Positions 1 to 8,192 of a stretch of 34,800 bases of DNA are shown here, in pieces (within the stretch, counting starts at the first letter, position 1; every line of letters starts with the position of its first letter). The DNA comes from Bryobacterales bacterium. Lineage in GTDB: Bacteria; Acidobacteriota; Terriglobia; Bryobacterales; Bryobacteraceae. The stretch is taken from positions 1-34,800 of the forward strand of contig JADLCF010000389.1 in NCBI GenBank assembly GCA_020847315.1, given 5' to 3'. Position numbers and translations under genes: made by a program. The notes beneath the pieces were generated by a model. The model was not told where the DNA came from, made no database searches, and worked only from the letters and a program-made list of their open reading frames with translations.

Positions 1-35
1 CAGGAAGTGCCTCACATTTCGAAAGGATTTCCCCT

Positions 36-1037
36 TTGTTCAGACTAAGCTCTTTCCTTATCAGCGGCTTGGCGGCATGCGCGATGACCGTTTTCGCGCA
101 GGATGCGCCGCCCCCCTCCGCCGCGGCTCAAGCCCCAGCCGCAACCGCGGCCGCGGCCAAAGCGGCGCCCGATCCCGCGGACGCCGTGGCCCCCGATGCC
201 GTGGTGCTTCGCGTGGGCGAGCAAAGCTTTACGCGCCAACAGTTTGAGAACCTGATTCTCGCGCTTCCGCCGCAGTTGCAGGCGGCGGCCCGAGGCCCGC
301 AGAAGCGGGAATTCGCCCGTCAGATCGCCGAACTGTTCGCTGTGGCGGGGGAAGCCGAAAAGCGGAAGCTGGACGCCCAGCCGGAGATGCAGATGCGGCT
401 TAAGTACCAGCGGGACAACGTGCTCGCCGGATTCCTCTATCAGCAAATGGTGCAGGAGGCACAGGTGGATCCGGCCGAGGTGGAGAAGTATTACAACGAG
501 AACAAGGATTCGTTCGAGGAAGTGACGGCCCGTCACATTCTGGTGCGCTTCAAGGGTTCGCAGGTGCCTGCCCGCAAGGATGCTCCGGAACTCAGCGAAG
601 AAGAAGCACTCGCCAAGGCAACGAAACTCAAGGCCCGTCTCGCCGCCGGAGAGAAGTTCGAGGAACTTGCGAAGACTGAGTCCGACGACACCGGCTCCGG
701 CCAAGGCGGCGGAAGCCTGGGTACTTTCGGCAAGGGTCAAATGATTCCCGAATTTGAGAATGTAGCATTCACGCAGGCCCTCGGCCAGGTGAGCGACCCG
801 GTGAAGACGGCCTTCGGCTACCACCTGATCCTGGTGGAAGACCGCAAGTCGAAGACACTCGCCGAAGTGAAGGACGAGATCGCGGAGCAACTGAAGCCCA
901 CCGTGGCAAGGGAGCAACTCAAGGCGCTCACGGATTCGAAGGGTGTCACGCTGAACGACACCTATTTTGCCGCCGCTCCGGCCAGCACCGGCCCAGACGG
1001 TGACGCTCCGGCGCCGGCGGGTCCGGCCGGGCGGTAA
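36..1037 (+). CDS. Secreted parvulin-type peptidylprolyl isomerase (PpiC/SurA-like)
   Basis: This 333-residue protein is probably a periplasmic or membrane-released prolyl cis-trans isomerase that helps fold exported proteins. The N-terminus is a signal peptide (basic start, hydrophobic core, cleavage near VFAQ-D at about residue 22), followed by an Ala/Pro-rich linker to about residue 55. A helical SurA-like N-terminal region covers about residues 55-160. The parvulin domain covers about residues 165-270, with the family hallmarks TARHILV, a GGGSLGTFGKGQM-like stretch and FGYHLILVEDR. The tail is again Ala/Pro-rich. The start is a TTG preceded by GAAAGGA; it is favoured because later starts would cut into the signal peptide. 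The family call is firm, but clients are unknown. It is separated from the downstream flagellar operon by a strong hairpin, so it is probably a separate transcript. Confidence 0.9.
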   Translation: MFRLSSFLISGLAACAMTVFAQDAPPPSAAAQAPAATAAAAKAAPDPADAVAPDAVVLRVGEQSFTRQQFENLILALPPQLQAAARGPQKREFARQIAELFAVAGEAEKRKLDAQPEMQMRLKYQRDNVLAGFLYQQMVQEAQVDPAEVEKYYNENKDSFEEVTARHILVRFKGSQVPARKDAPELSEEEALAKATKLKARLAAGEKFEELAKTESDDTGSGQGGGSLGTFGKGQMIPEFENVAFTQALGQVSDPVKTAFGYHLILVEDRKSKTLAEVKDEIAEQLKPTVAREQLKALTDSKGVTLNDTYFAAAPASTGPDGDAPAPAGPAGR

Positions 1038-1115
1038 GAAACGGCGGATTCCCTCGGGCGCGCGCGCTCGCGGGGTTTCAACATACCTCTTCCTTGTGAA
1101 GATCTTCGGTTCGCA

Positions 1116-1154
1116 GCCGCGCCGCTCTCGCCGTTGTGGCGGGAGCGGCGCGGC
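1116..1154 (+). terminator. Strong GC-rich hairpin between isomerase and flagellar operon
   Basis: Two 17-nt arms (GCCGCGCCGCTCTCGCC and GGCGGGAGCGGCGCGGC) pair with a single T.G wobble around a 5-nt loop GTTGT. The hairpin lies about 80 bp after the isomerase stop. Only a short T-containing tract (AAGTCTTTG) follows, so it is not a textbook intrinsic terminator, but position and stability suit transcript end or 3-prime protection. Confidence 0.6.
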
Positions 1155-1257
1155 AAGTCTTTGTCACCGGCGAGATCCCGTCACCTCTCCATTCCAGGAA
1201 AGGCCCCTGTTTTCAATCAGTTTCCGGCTGGCGAGTGAACTGCATGGTCTGTCTCGA

Positions 1258-1626
1258 ATGATAGACCGCGTCGCACAATCGCTCGAAGTTTACCTTGATC
1301 TACTCGCCACCCGGCAGAAGCTGGTGGCCTCCAACATCGCCAACCTCGACACTCCGGGCTACCGGACGCGAGACATCGACTTTCAGAACGAACTCGCGTC
1401 GGCCCTCTCCCGGACACAAACCGGTCGCGCGGTGGAGACCGGATCCGCGCCACCCGCCGCCTCGGAGGTCGAGGGTCTCGCCCTGAACAATGACGGCAAC
1501 AATGTGAGTCTGGACCGGGAGGCGCGGATGCTGGCCGACAATGCCATGCGCTTCGAACTGGGGTCCTCGTTGCTCGCCAGCCGCTACCGCACGATTCGCC
1601 TCGCGATCAAGGAAGGGAACTCCTGA
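1258..1626 (+). CDS. flgB: Flagellar basal-body rod protein FlgB
   Basis: This protein of about 122 residues is a proximal rod component of the flagellar basal body, exported through the flagellar type III apparatus and assembled on the MS-ring. The diagnostic N-terminal motif ASNIANLDTPGYRTRDIDF is present at about residues 25-45, and a C-terminal amphipathic region (MRFELGSSLLASRYRTIRLAIKEG) is typical of rod proteins. The six-frame ORF opens far upstream at 967, but that extension has no family similarity. The ATG at 1258 gives the usual FlgB length and N-terminus, although its ribosome site is poor. It overlaps flgC by one base (TGATG), indicating translational coupling. It is the first gene of the flagellar run. 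Confidence 0.93.
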   Translation: MIDRVAQSLEVYLDLLATRQKLVASNIANLDTPGYRTRDIDFQNELASALSRTQTGRAVETGSAPPAASEVEGLALNNDGNNVSLDREARMLADNAMRFELGSSLLASRYRTIRLAIKEGNS

Positions 1627-2069
1627 TGAGCCTGATGAACACACTTTCAATTAGCGCTTCGGGCCTCGACGCGCAGCGCGCCCGCCTGCAGGCGCTCGCC
1701 GAGAATCTCGCTAACGCGGAAACCACCCGCACGCCGGGTGGGGGGCCGTATCTGCGCAAGGATGTCGTATTTGAATCGACCGCGCTGCCCGCGGGCTCCT
1801 TCCAGGACTATTTTGCCTCTGCGATCGATGGCGTTCAGATGGGAGTTGCGGTGCGCGAAGTGAGGGAAGATCCGCAAGCGGTGGAGATGCGCTACCAGCC
1901 GGGCCACCCCGACGCGAACACGAACGGCTATGTGGCCTACCCGAGCATCCAACCCGCGGAAGAGATGGTGAATCTGCAAGGGGCGGCGCGCGCCTATGAG
2001 GCGAATATCGCCGTGATGTCGGCCACGAAGGACATGGTGCGCCGGTCGCTCGAACTCTTCCGCGCCTGA
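1626..2069 (+). CDS. flgC: Flagellar basal-body rod protein FlgC
   Basis: This 147-residue protein is the second proximal rod protein. It carries the N-terminal rod/hook signature (SISASGLDAQRARLQALAENLANAET) and the FlgC-typical central and C-terminal segments: PDANTNGYVAYPSI, then EMVNLQGAARAYEANIAVM with a final amphipathic helix. Length and motif order match the family. The ATG overlaps the flgB stop. About 90 bp separate it from fliE; that gap shows no gene. Confidence 0.95.
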   Translation: MSLMNTLSISASGLDAQRARLQALAENLANAETTRTPGGGPYLRKDVVFESTALPAGSFQDYFASAIDGVQMGVAVREVREDPQAVEMRYQPGHPDANTNGYVAYPSIQPAEEMVNLQGAARAYEANIAVMSATKDMVRRSLELFRA

Positions 2070-2160
2070 TCGGGTTTATTCGCCGGGAAAGAGGCGTGGG
2101 GGCGTGCGATGATTTGCGTCCGGCTACGTCGAATTCATTGGCTCTCAAGGAGAACGAATT

Positions 2161-2499
2161 GTGATGATCCCCTCGATTCCAAATATCGCTGCCGGTCTCT
2201 TCGGGCTGGGAGCGCTGACGCCATCGCGACAGGGCGCAAAGGCATCCATGGGTGCGATTCCCGATGGCGCCGCTCCGGCCAACTCCTTCGCCGGGGAACT
2301 CGCCGGGGCGATGGCGCGCGTGGAAAGCAGCGCAAAGGCGTCGGGCGAACTGCGGAATCAGCTCCTGCGCGGAGAGAACGTCGAATTGCATACGGTCGCC
2401 ATCCAGGCGCAGGAAGCGCAAGTCTCGTTTGAACTGCTGCTTCAGGTAAGAAACAAGCTCATTCAGGGCTATCAGGAGATTATGCGCATGCAGATCTAA
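2161..2499 (+). CDS. fliE: Flagellar hook-basal body complex protein FliE
   Basis: FliE (about 112 residues) is the small protein that joins the MS-ring to the rod. The C-terminal half is characteristic: VAIQAQEAQVSFELLLQVRN followed by KLIQGYQEIMRMQI, which is the conserved FliE end. The N-terminal half is low complexity (Ala, Gly, Ser), as is common. AAGGAG at 2147-2152 is 8 nt from the GTG at 2161 and 11 nt from the ATG at 2164; the GTG has the better spacing, and the choice changes the protein by one residue. Its place between flgC and fliF is the usual order in many phyla. Confidence 0.93.
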   Translation: MMIPSIPNIAAGLFGLGALTPSRQGAKASMGAIPDGAAPANSFAGELAGAMARVESSAKASGELRNQLLRGENVELHTVAIQAQEAQVSFELLLQVRNKLIQGYQEIMRMQI

Positions 2500-2515
2500 A
2501 TTCCCATGGGATGCC

Positions 2516-2543
2516 TCAAGTTTCGCTGCCGGTCCGCCGATAT
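2516..2543 (+). promoter_or_regulatory. Candidate sigma-28 (FliA/SigD-type) promoter ahead of fliF
   Basis: TCAAGTTT (2516-2523), a 12-nt spacer and GCCGATAT (2536-2543) closely match the flagellar sigma-28 consensus (TAAAGTTT, about 11 nt, GCCGATAA; GCCGATAT in the SigD form). It sits directly after the fliE stop in an otherwise gene-free 282-bp gap. The rest of the gap is GC-rich with three GAGTCA repeats and no recognisable gene. The match is good, but activity is inferred. Confidence 0.5.
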
Positions 2544-2781
2544 ACGTCTGAATGCCGGGAAGCAGCCTAGCCTCGGGGAGAGCGCCCCGCCATGGAGTCA
2601 TACGGCCGGGGAGTCAGACCGGGAACCCAGCCGGACGGGTAGGCAGCCCGCGGCGTGAGTCAGGTAGCCCGTGTCGCAGGCTGGGCAGCCGTGTCATTCC
2701 GTGGGGCGCCTGCGAGGCGGCGCGGCTCAGGGATGAGGCTCCGGGATGGCGGCTTAGCGGCGGAGGAGTTCTGACGGCGAG

Positions 2782-4518
2782 ATGACGCAATTGATCCAGC
2801 TCTTCACCAACCTTAGCTTGCGTCAGCGGGTTGTCATCGGCGCTGCCGCTGTGGCGCTGGTCGCGGGAATCTATGCCTTTGTGGCCTGGCAGACCGAACG
2901 GGACTTTCAGCCGTTGTTCGAGAATCTGAACCCGGAAGAAGCCGGGCAGATCGTGACGCGCCTCAAAGAGGCCGGCATTCCGGTGCGGCTGAACGATGCG
3001 GGGACGCGCATCTCGGTACCGTCCGCGCAGGTGGCGGAGCAGCGCCTGAGCCTGGCGGCGCAAGGCCTTCCGCAAACGGGACGCATCGGCTTCGAGATCT
3101 TCGACCAAACGAATTTCGGCGCCACGGATTTCACGGAACATATCAACTACAAGCGGGCGATCGAAGGCGAACTGGAGCGCAGCCTTCGCACGATTCAGGC
3201 CATCGAACAGGCTCGCGTGCATGTCACTTTCGCCAAGAATTCCGTCTTTCTGGAGAATAAGGAGCCGGCCAAGGGCAGCGTCATGGTGAAGTTGCGCGCC
3301 GGTGCGACGATGGATCCGAGACAGTCGGCCGCCATCGCTCATTTGGTGGCGAGCGCAGTGGAGGGTCTGCGGCCGGAACAGGTCTCGATTATCGACATGC
3401 GCGGCAATCTGCTCAGCCGTCCCAAGCAGGAAGGATTGGACGACGCCCAGGAGCCGCCCGAAGCCATCCTGCAATACCGCCATAAAGTGGAGGCGGATCT
3501 CGAATCGAAACTCAGCTCCACGCTGGATCCGCTGCTTGGGCCGGGCCGCTACCGCGCCAGTGTGTCGGCGGATCTCGACATGACGAGCGGAAATGAGAGC
3601 GCGGAGACCTTCGACCCGGAGAACTCCGTGATGACCAGCACCCAGAAGCAGGAGGACGTCGCCAACGGCACGCGGAGCGGCGGCGTTCCGGGAACGGCAT
3701 CCAACCTGCCGAGGAGCGGCGCCGCCGCGCGCCCGGCTTCGTCAGGAGTGGTGCGCCGGTCGGAATCCGTGAATTTCCAAACCAGCCGCACGGTGCGCCA
3801 TACGGTGGTTCCACGAGGGGTGCTGAAACGGGTTTCCGTGGCCGTGCTCGTAGATCATAAACTGCGCTGGGAGGGGACGGGAAAGGACGCGAAACGCATC
3901 CTCGAAGCGCCCAGCCCGCAAACCGTCGAGAGTATTCGAGAACTCGTCACCGGGGCGCTGGGCTTGCAGGAGGAGCGGGGCGATCAACTTGTCGTGGAGG
4001 CCCTTCCGTTCGATGCCACGATCTCGGAACCGCCACCCCCGGGAGGGGCGCCGGTTCCAGGTTCAACGACGGATTTCCCGCTGCCGGGCTGGCTCTCGTT
4101 CCTGCCCCAAAACGTTCCCGTTTGGGTTTGGGGCGCTGCCGGTGGAGGGGTGCTGCTCTTACTGCTGGTGGCGGGGTTCCTGTGGCAGCGGCGGCGGAAG
4201 AAGCGCCGCAAGGTGACTGCCGTGGCATCCGCGCCGGCCCTGGGTGCGCCAGGCTCGCCCCAAGCCTTGCCTCGTGCCACCGGAGAGGCGGCAATCGCGG
4301 ATGGCCTCAATGCGGAGGGCGGAAATCTGGAGGCCTTGATCCACGAACAGCAGGAGAGACTGAAGCTGAAAGAGAATGCCGCGATGGCATCGCTCAAAGG
4401 GGTGAAGCCGCGAAATGACGCCGATGTCCTCACCGGCCATTTGATCGACACGGTTCAGAAGGATCCCGCCGGAGCGGCGCAGATCCTGCGCAGTTGGTTG
4501 ACGGAGGATCGCCGATGA
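2782..4518 (+). CDS. fliF: Flagellar MS-ring protein FliF
   Basis: FliF (578 residues) forms the membrane ring on which the basal body and C-ring are built. A first transmembrane segment lies at about residues 17-38. The periplasmic YscJ/FliF-type ring domains follow (ENLNPEEAGQIVTRLKEAGIPVRL and ELERSLRTIQAIEQARVHV are family-typical). A long low-complexity loop around residues 280-330 is normal for FliF. A second transmembrane segment at about 447-469 is followed by a very basic stretch (RRRKKRRK). The C-terminal tail, ending in VQKDPAGAAQILRSWL, is the FliG-binding region. Length is typical. The gene follows a 282-bp gap containing a possible sigma-28 promoter, and its stop overlaps the fliG start by ATGA. 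Confidence 0.96.
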   Translation: MTQLIQLFTNLSLRQRVVIGAAAVALVAGIYAFVAWQTERDFQPLFENLNPEEAGQIVTRLKEAGIPVRLNDAGTRISVPSAQVAEQRLSLAAQGLPQTGRIGFEIFDQTNFGATDFTEHINYKRAIEGELERSLRTIQAIEQARVHVTFAKNSVFLENKEPAKGSVMVKLRAGATMDPRQSAAIAHLVASAVEGLRPEQVSIIDMRGNLLSRPKQEGLDDAQEPPEAILQYRHKVEADLESKLSSTLDPLLGPGRYRASVSADLDMTSGNESAETFDPENSVMTSTQKQEDVANGTRSGGVPGTASNLPRSGAAARPASSGVVRRSESVNFQTSRTVRHTVVPRGVLKRVSVAVLVDHKLRWEGTGKDAKRILEAPSPQTVESIRELVTGALGLQEERGDQLVVEALPFDATISEPPPPGGAPVPGSTTDFPLPGWLSFLPQNVPVWVWGAAGGGVLLLLLVAGFLWQRRRKKRRKVTAVASAPALGAPGSPQALPRATGEAAIADGLNAEGGNLEALIHEQQERLKLKENAAMASLKGVKPRNDADVLTGHLIDTVQKDPAGAAQILRSWLTEDRR

Positions 4519-5594
4519 GCACCTCTCCCGATGCCGGCACGGCCCTGGCGGTGCTGCCGCCGCCCGATTCCGCAGCCAAGAAACGTAGCACTGACAAGTT
4601 CAGCGGCGCGCGCAAGGCTGCCATGCTCCTGGTCATTCTGGGAGAGAAGGCGGGAGCGGAGTTGGTGCGGCATCTGAGCGAAGACGAAGTGCAGACGATT
4701 TCCAAGGAAATCGCCCGCTCGTCGACCATCACCGCTCAGAACGCCGACGACATTCTCGAAGAGTTCTACCAGATGACGGTCGCCCGCGAGTACGTGGTGA
4801 AAGGCGGCATGGACTATGCGCGGAAGATGCTGATCGGCGCGTTCGGTAACGAACCGGCCAAGCGCATCCTGGACCGCCTGGTGCAGACGATCGGCGAGGA
4901 CGCCGCCACGTTCGACCCTTTGCAGAAGGCCGATCCACAGCAGCTTGCTAAGTTTATCCAGAATGAGCACCCACAGACGATCGCGCTGATCCTGTCGCAC
5001 TTGAATACGACGCAGGCGGCCGCGCTGCTTACCTCGCTCCCGCCGGAGTGCCACGCCGATATCGCCACCCGCATGGCGAATCTTGACCGCATTTCTCCCG
5101 AAATCGTCTCCCGAATTGCCGCGATCATCGGCCAGAAGATCCAGGAACTCGGAGAGTATAGCCGGGAATCCTACGGTGGCATTCAAGCGGTCGCGGAGCT
5201 TTTCAATCGGTTGGACGCCAACTCCACCAAGGAGATCCTCGACCAGATCGAGAGCAACGACGAGACGCTCAGCAAGAGCATTCGCCACCTGATGTTTGTG
5301 TTTGAGGACATTATCAAGCTCGACGCGAATGCGATCCGTGAGATCCTCGCGCGGGTGGATCGCAAGCTGCTCACCGTCGCGCTCAAAGGCACGAGCGAAG
5401 TGCTGCGCCAGCACTTCATCAAAGTGATGTCGGGCCGTGCCGCCGACATGCTGCGCGAGGACATGGATGCGTTGGGGCCGGTGAAGATCCGCGACGTTGA
5501 TGAGGCGCAGCAGCAGATCATCGGCGTGGTGCGGCAACTGGAGAACGAGGGCGCGATCAACCTGGGCGGCGGTGGAGAAGAGTATGTCAGCTAA
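4515..5594 (+). CDS. fliG: Flagellar motor switch protein FliG
   Basis: FliG (about 359 residues) is the C-ring protein that contacts FliF and the stator and transmits torque. An N-terminal extension of about 30 residues precedes the FliF-binding domain (ARKAAMLLVILGEKAGAEL). The middle domain contains ENEHPQTIALILSHL-like sequence (here QNEHPQTIALILSHL), the EHPQ motif conserved in FliG. The C-terminal torque domain has MFVFEDIIKLD and KALKGTSE-like sequence. The ATG at 4515 is preceded by GGAGG (4503-4507) and overlaps the fliF stop. The ORF-track TTG at 4494 is therefore unlikely. Confidence 0.96.
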   Translation: MSTSPDAGTALAVLPPPDSAAKKRSTDKFSGARKAAMLLVILGEKAGAELVRHLSEDEVQTISKEIARSSTITAQNADDILEEFYQMTVAREYVVKGGMDYARKMLIGAFGNEPAKRILDRLVQTIGEDAATFDPLQKADPQQLAKFIQNEHPQTIALILSHLNTTQAAALLTSLPPECHADIATRMANLDRISPEIVSRIAAIIGQKIQELGEYSRESYGGIQAVAELFNRLDANSTKEILDQIESNDETLSKSIRHLMFVFEDIIKLDANAIREILARVDRKLLTVALKGTSEVLRQHFIKVMSGRAADMLREDMDALGPVKIRDVDEAQQQIIGVVRQLENEGAINLGGGGEEYVS

Positions 5595-6300
5595 GCTGCT
5601 CCCCGCCGGAGTTCTTCGGGAAACGGAGCAACAGGGCGATACCACCGGGTGGATGGCACTGGCCGGAGCAGTGGAGGGCGCCGGAGCGATGCGCGCAACC
5701 GCGCCGGAACGCACTGGCATGCGTGAGGCGCGAAGCGCCTTTGAAGAAGAGTTGGCCGCCGCGCATACGGAGTTGCAGCGCGTGCGTGCAGAGGCGGAAT
5801 CGGGGGCCGGGGCCGCGTATCAATCCGGTTTCGATGCCGGCTTCCGGAAAGGCCTCGGGCAGAACCAGGGTGAAGTGGATGCCTTCCGGACGCAGATTGC
5901 CGCGACTTTGCATGGTGCGGAGACTGCCCGGCGAGAGTTGCTCGAACAGGCGGATGCCGACCTCGCCAAGCTCTCCATCGCGATCGCTGAAAAGATCCTC
6001 AACCGCCAGATCCAGATCGATCCTGAAGCACTCCAGGGTCTCACCCGGTCCGCGCTCGAACGGCTCTCCGGCAAGACCGTCCAGTGCGTGCGCATTCACC
6101 CGGCGGATCGCGCTGCCGTAGAGGAAGCGCTGGCTTCGCATTCCACGAAACGCGCCATTCGCGTGGAACCCGATGCATCGCTGGCGAGAGGCGCCTTACT
6201 TTTCGATACGGACTACGGAACGCTTGATGCGTCCATCGCCACCCAACTCGAAGAGATCGAGAGCGGGTTAGTGGACCGTCTTCGAAGGAGCGCTCCATGA
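5584..6300 (+). CDS. fliH: Flagellar export apparatus protein FliH
   Basis: FliH (about 238 residues) binds the FliI ATPase and links it to the C-ring and export gate. It has a variable N-terminus, a predicted helical/coiled-coil middle (EEELAAAHTELQRVRAEAES) with a glycine-containing stretch (YQSGFDAGFRKGLGQ), and a C-terminal FliH/HrpE-type domain (LAKLSIAIAEKILNRQIQID, then VRIHPADRAAVEEAL). The ATG at 5584 lies after GGTGGAGAAG and overlaps the 3-prime end of fliG by 11 nt; the ORF track start at 5497 adds an Arg/Ser-rich artefact. It overlaps fliI by ATGA. Confidence 0.9.
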   Translation: MSAKLLPAGVLRETEQQGDTTGWMALAGAVEGAGAMRATAPERTGMREARSAFEEELAAAHTELQRVRAEAESGAGAAYQSGFDAGFRKGLGQNQGEVDAFRTQIAATLHGAETARRELLEQADADLAKLSIAIAEKILNRQIQIDPEALQGLTRSALERLSGKTVQCVRIHPADRAAVEEALASHSTKRAIRVEPDASLARGALLFDTDYGTLDASIATQLEEIESGLVDRLRRSAP

Positions 6301-7667
6301 TGCGATCCCGGCTGTTCGAAGCGGGCGCCGGGCGGCAGTTTCTCGCGGGCCGCGAGTTCAGCCGCTGGACCGGCGCCGTCACCCAGGCGGTGGGCTTGCT
6401 GATTGAATCCATTGGCCCCATGGCCGCCCTCGGCGATTTCTGCGAGGTGGAAACCGCCCACGGTCGTCGGATTCGCGTGCAAGTGGTCGGCTTCCGGGAT
6501 CAGCGCGTTCTCTCGATTCCTCTCGAAGAGACGGATGGCATTCATTTGGGGGATACCGTCGTTGCCCGGCCGGAGGCGGCGCGCGTGGAGGTGGGCCCTC
6601 ACCTGCTCGGCCGCGTGTTGGATGGCTTCGGCAATTTCATGGATGTTCCCGGCATGGGAGGCTCCGCCATCGCGCCACCCGAATCCCTGCGAATGGCTCC
6701 GCGCCAGCTTTACGATCTCTACCGGCAACCCGCCAATCCGCTCGACCGCGAGAACATCCGCAAGCCGCTGGCCACCGGAATTCGGGTGATCGATGGATTG
6801 CTCCCCTGCGGCCAGGGCCAGCGCATCGGAATCTTCGGCGGCTCGGGCGTCGGCAAGAGCACGCTGCTGGGCGCGATGGCCCGGCACAACGCCGCCGATG
6901 TCTCCGTCATCGCGCTGATCGGCGAGCGAAACCGCGAAGTCCGCGAATTCATTGAGAACGATCTCGGCCCCGACGGCTTGCGGCGTTCGGTTGTCGTGGT
7001 GGCGACCTCCGACCGCCCCGCGCCGCTTCGCGTCCGCGCCTGCTTCGTCGCGATGGCGGTGGCGGAGTATTTTCGGGATCAGGGTGCGAATGTCCTGATG
7101 GTCATGGATTCCGTCACGCGTCTCGCGATGGCGCAGCGCGAGATTGGCCTTGCGGCCGGTGAACCGCCCAGCCAGAAGGGCTATACCCCCTCCGTGTTCA
7201 ACCTGCTCCCCAAAGTTTTCGAACGGGCCGGGAACTTTCCCCGTGGTTCGATTACCGGTTTCTTCACGGTGCTCGTGGAAGGCGACGACTTCAATGAGCC
7301 GATCTGCGACGCGGTCCGCGCCATCCTGGACGGCCACGTGGTGCTCTCGCGGGATCTGGGTTCGGCCGGTCATTATCCCGCTATCGACGTTCTCCGCTCG
7401 GTGAGCCGACTCTCCTCCCAGATCAGCGACCGTCAACAGCTTCAGCACGCCCGCTCCTTGAGGGAATCTCTTTCCCGCTATGAGCAGGCGCAGGATCTGA
7501 TTAACCTCGGCGCATATAGCAAAGGCGCTAATCCCAAGTTGGACACCGTCCTTGCCGTCAAGCCGGAGATTGAGCGCTTCCTGCGCCAGGAGCCGGATGT
7601 GGCGTCGCCGCGCGAAGAGACGCTCAACGGCCTCGGGCGGCTTGCCTCGATGCTCGAAAAAGGCTAG
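6297..7667 (+). CDS. fliI: Flagellum-specific ATP synthase FliI
   Basis: FliI (456 residues) is the cytoplasmic ATPase of the flagellar type III export apparatus, homologous to the F1 beta subunit. Walker A is GGSGVGKS at residues 181-188. The Walker B region NVLMVMDSVTR is at about 265-275, and the FliI/YscN hallmark ERNREVREFIE follows the P-loop. The substrate-exporter family stretch EPPSQKGYTPSVFNLLPKVFERAG is also present and separates it from F- and V-type subunits. Length is normal for the family. It is coupled to fliH by ATGA and followed after 3 nt by fliJ. Confidence 0.97.
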   Translation: MMRSRLFEAGAGRQFLAGREFSRWTGAVTQAVGLLIESIGPMAALGDFCEVETAHGRRIRVQVVGFRDQRVLSIPLEETDGIHLGDTVVARPEAARVEVGPHLLGRVLDGFGNFMDVPGMGGSAIAPPESLRMAPRQLYDLYRQPANPLDRENIRKPLATGIRVIDGLLPCGQGQRIGIFGGSGVGKSTLLGAMARHNAADVSVIALIGERNREVREFIENDLGPDGLRRSVVVVATSDRPAPLRVRACFVAMAVAEYFRDQGANVLMVMDSVTRLAMAQREIGLAAGEPPSQKGYTPSVFNLLPKVFERAGNFPRGSITGFFTVLVEGDDFNEPICDAVRAILDGHVVLSRDLGSAGHYPAIDVLRSVSRLSSQISDRQQLQHARSLRESLSRYEQAQDLINLGAYSKGANPKLDTVLAVKPEIERFLRQEPDVASPREETLNGLGRLASMLEKG

Positions 7668-7670
7668 CCC

Positions 7671-8192
7671 ATGAAGTCGTTTCAATTTCCTCTCGAAAAG
7701 GTGCTGGCCTTTCGCAAGCGGCAGTGGGAGGCGGAGGCGGCGGTGCTCGAATCGCTGATCGCCAATCGGGTTCACCTCGAATCGGAACGCCGGCGAATCC
7801 AGGTGGCGATGGATGAGGCGGCGAGACGGCTCGCAAATGCGGCTCTTGTTCAGAACTCCCGCCTGGCGGAGTTCCGGATGGCCCAGTCCAGTTCCAAGGA
7901 GGCCGTCCGAGAAATCGGGATCCGCCTCACGAGCGTCCATGCAAAGATCGCGGATCAGCAGCGCGCGTTTCTCGAAGCCCGGCGCAATTACGAACTCGTA
8001 CTGCGGCTCCGCGAAAAGCGCTACGCGGAGTGGCAGAGCGAGGTTCAGCGCCAGGAGGAAGCGGATGCCACGGAGAGCTTCCTGGGGCGTTTCACCCAGC
8101 GGCGGCTGGCCCTCAATTCCCGGATGTCTGCCCCGGTCCAGTCGCGCGCCGGGATTCCGCCTCCGTCCGCAGAACCCGCAGATACGCGGTAA
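7671..8192 (+). CDS. fliJ: FliJ-like flagellar export chaperone/stalk
   Basis: This 173-residue, strongly helical, charged protein starts 3 nt after fliI. It begins with the FliJ-type pattern FQFPLEKVLAFRKRQWEAEAAVLE and continues as a long coiled coil to about residue 140. FliJ forms the central stalk of the FliI hexamer and escorts export substrates. Primary sequence in this family is poorly conserved, so the call rests on size, coiled-coil character, N-terminal pattern and position. Its last 80 bases overlap the 3-prime end of the convergent M28 peptidase gene. The Pro-rich tail after about residue 150 lies in that overlap and may be a recent extension. Confidence 0.85.
   Translation: MKSFQFPLEKVLAFRKRQWEAEAAVLESLIANRVHLESERRRIQVAMDEAARRLANAALVQNSRLAEFRMAQSSSKEAVREIGIRLTSVHAKIADQQRAFLEARRNYELVLRLREKRYAEWQSEVQRQEEADATESFLGRFTQRRLALNSRMSAPVQSRAGIPPPSAEPADTR

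Noticed and set aside
45-917. 290-residue minus-strand ORF opposite the prolyl isomerase
   Set aside because: It is His/Leu/Arg-rich with no motifs and lies fully antisense to a well-supported gene; a high-GC shadow frame.
1229-1244. TGGCGAGTGAACTGCA before flgB as a sigma-54 promoter (GG-N10-GC)
   Set aside because: Spacing fits but only about nine of twelve consensus bases match, and it would give an almost leaderless flgB transcript; too weak to list as a feature.
6213-7940. 575-residue minus-strand ORF opposite fliI
   Set aside because: It mirrors fliI in a shadow frame; fliI has all its motifs and the antisense product has none.
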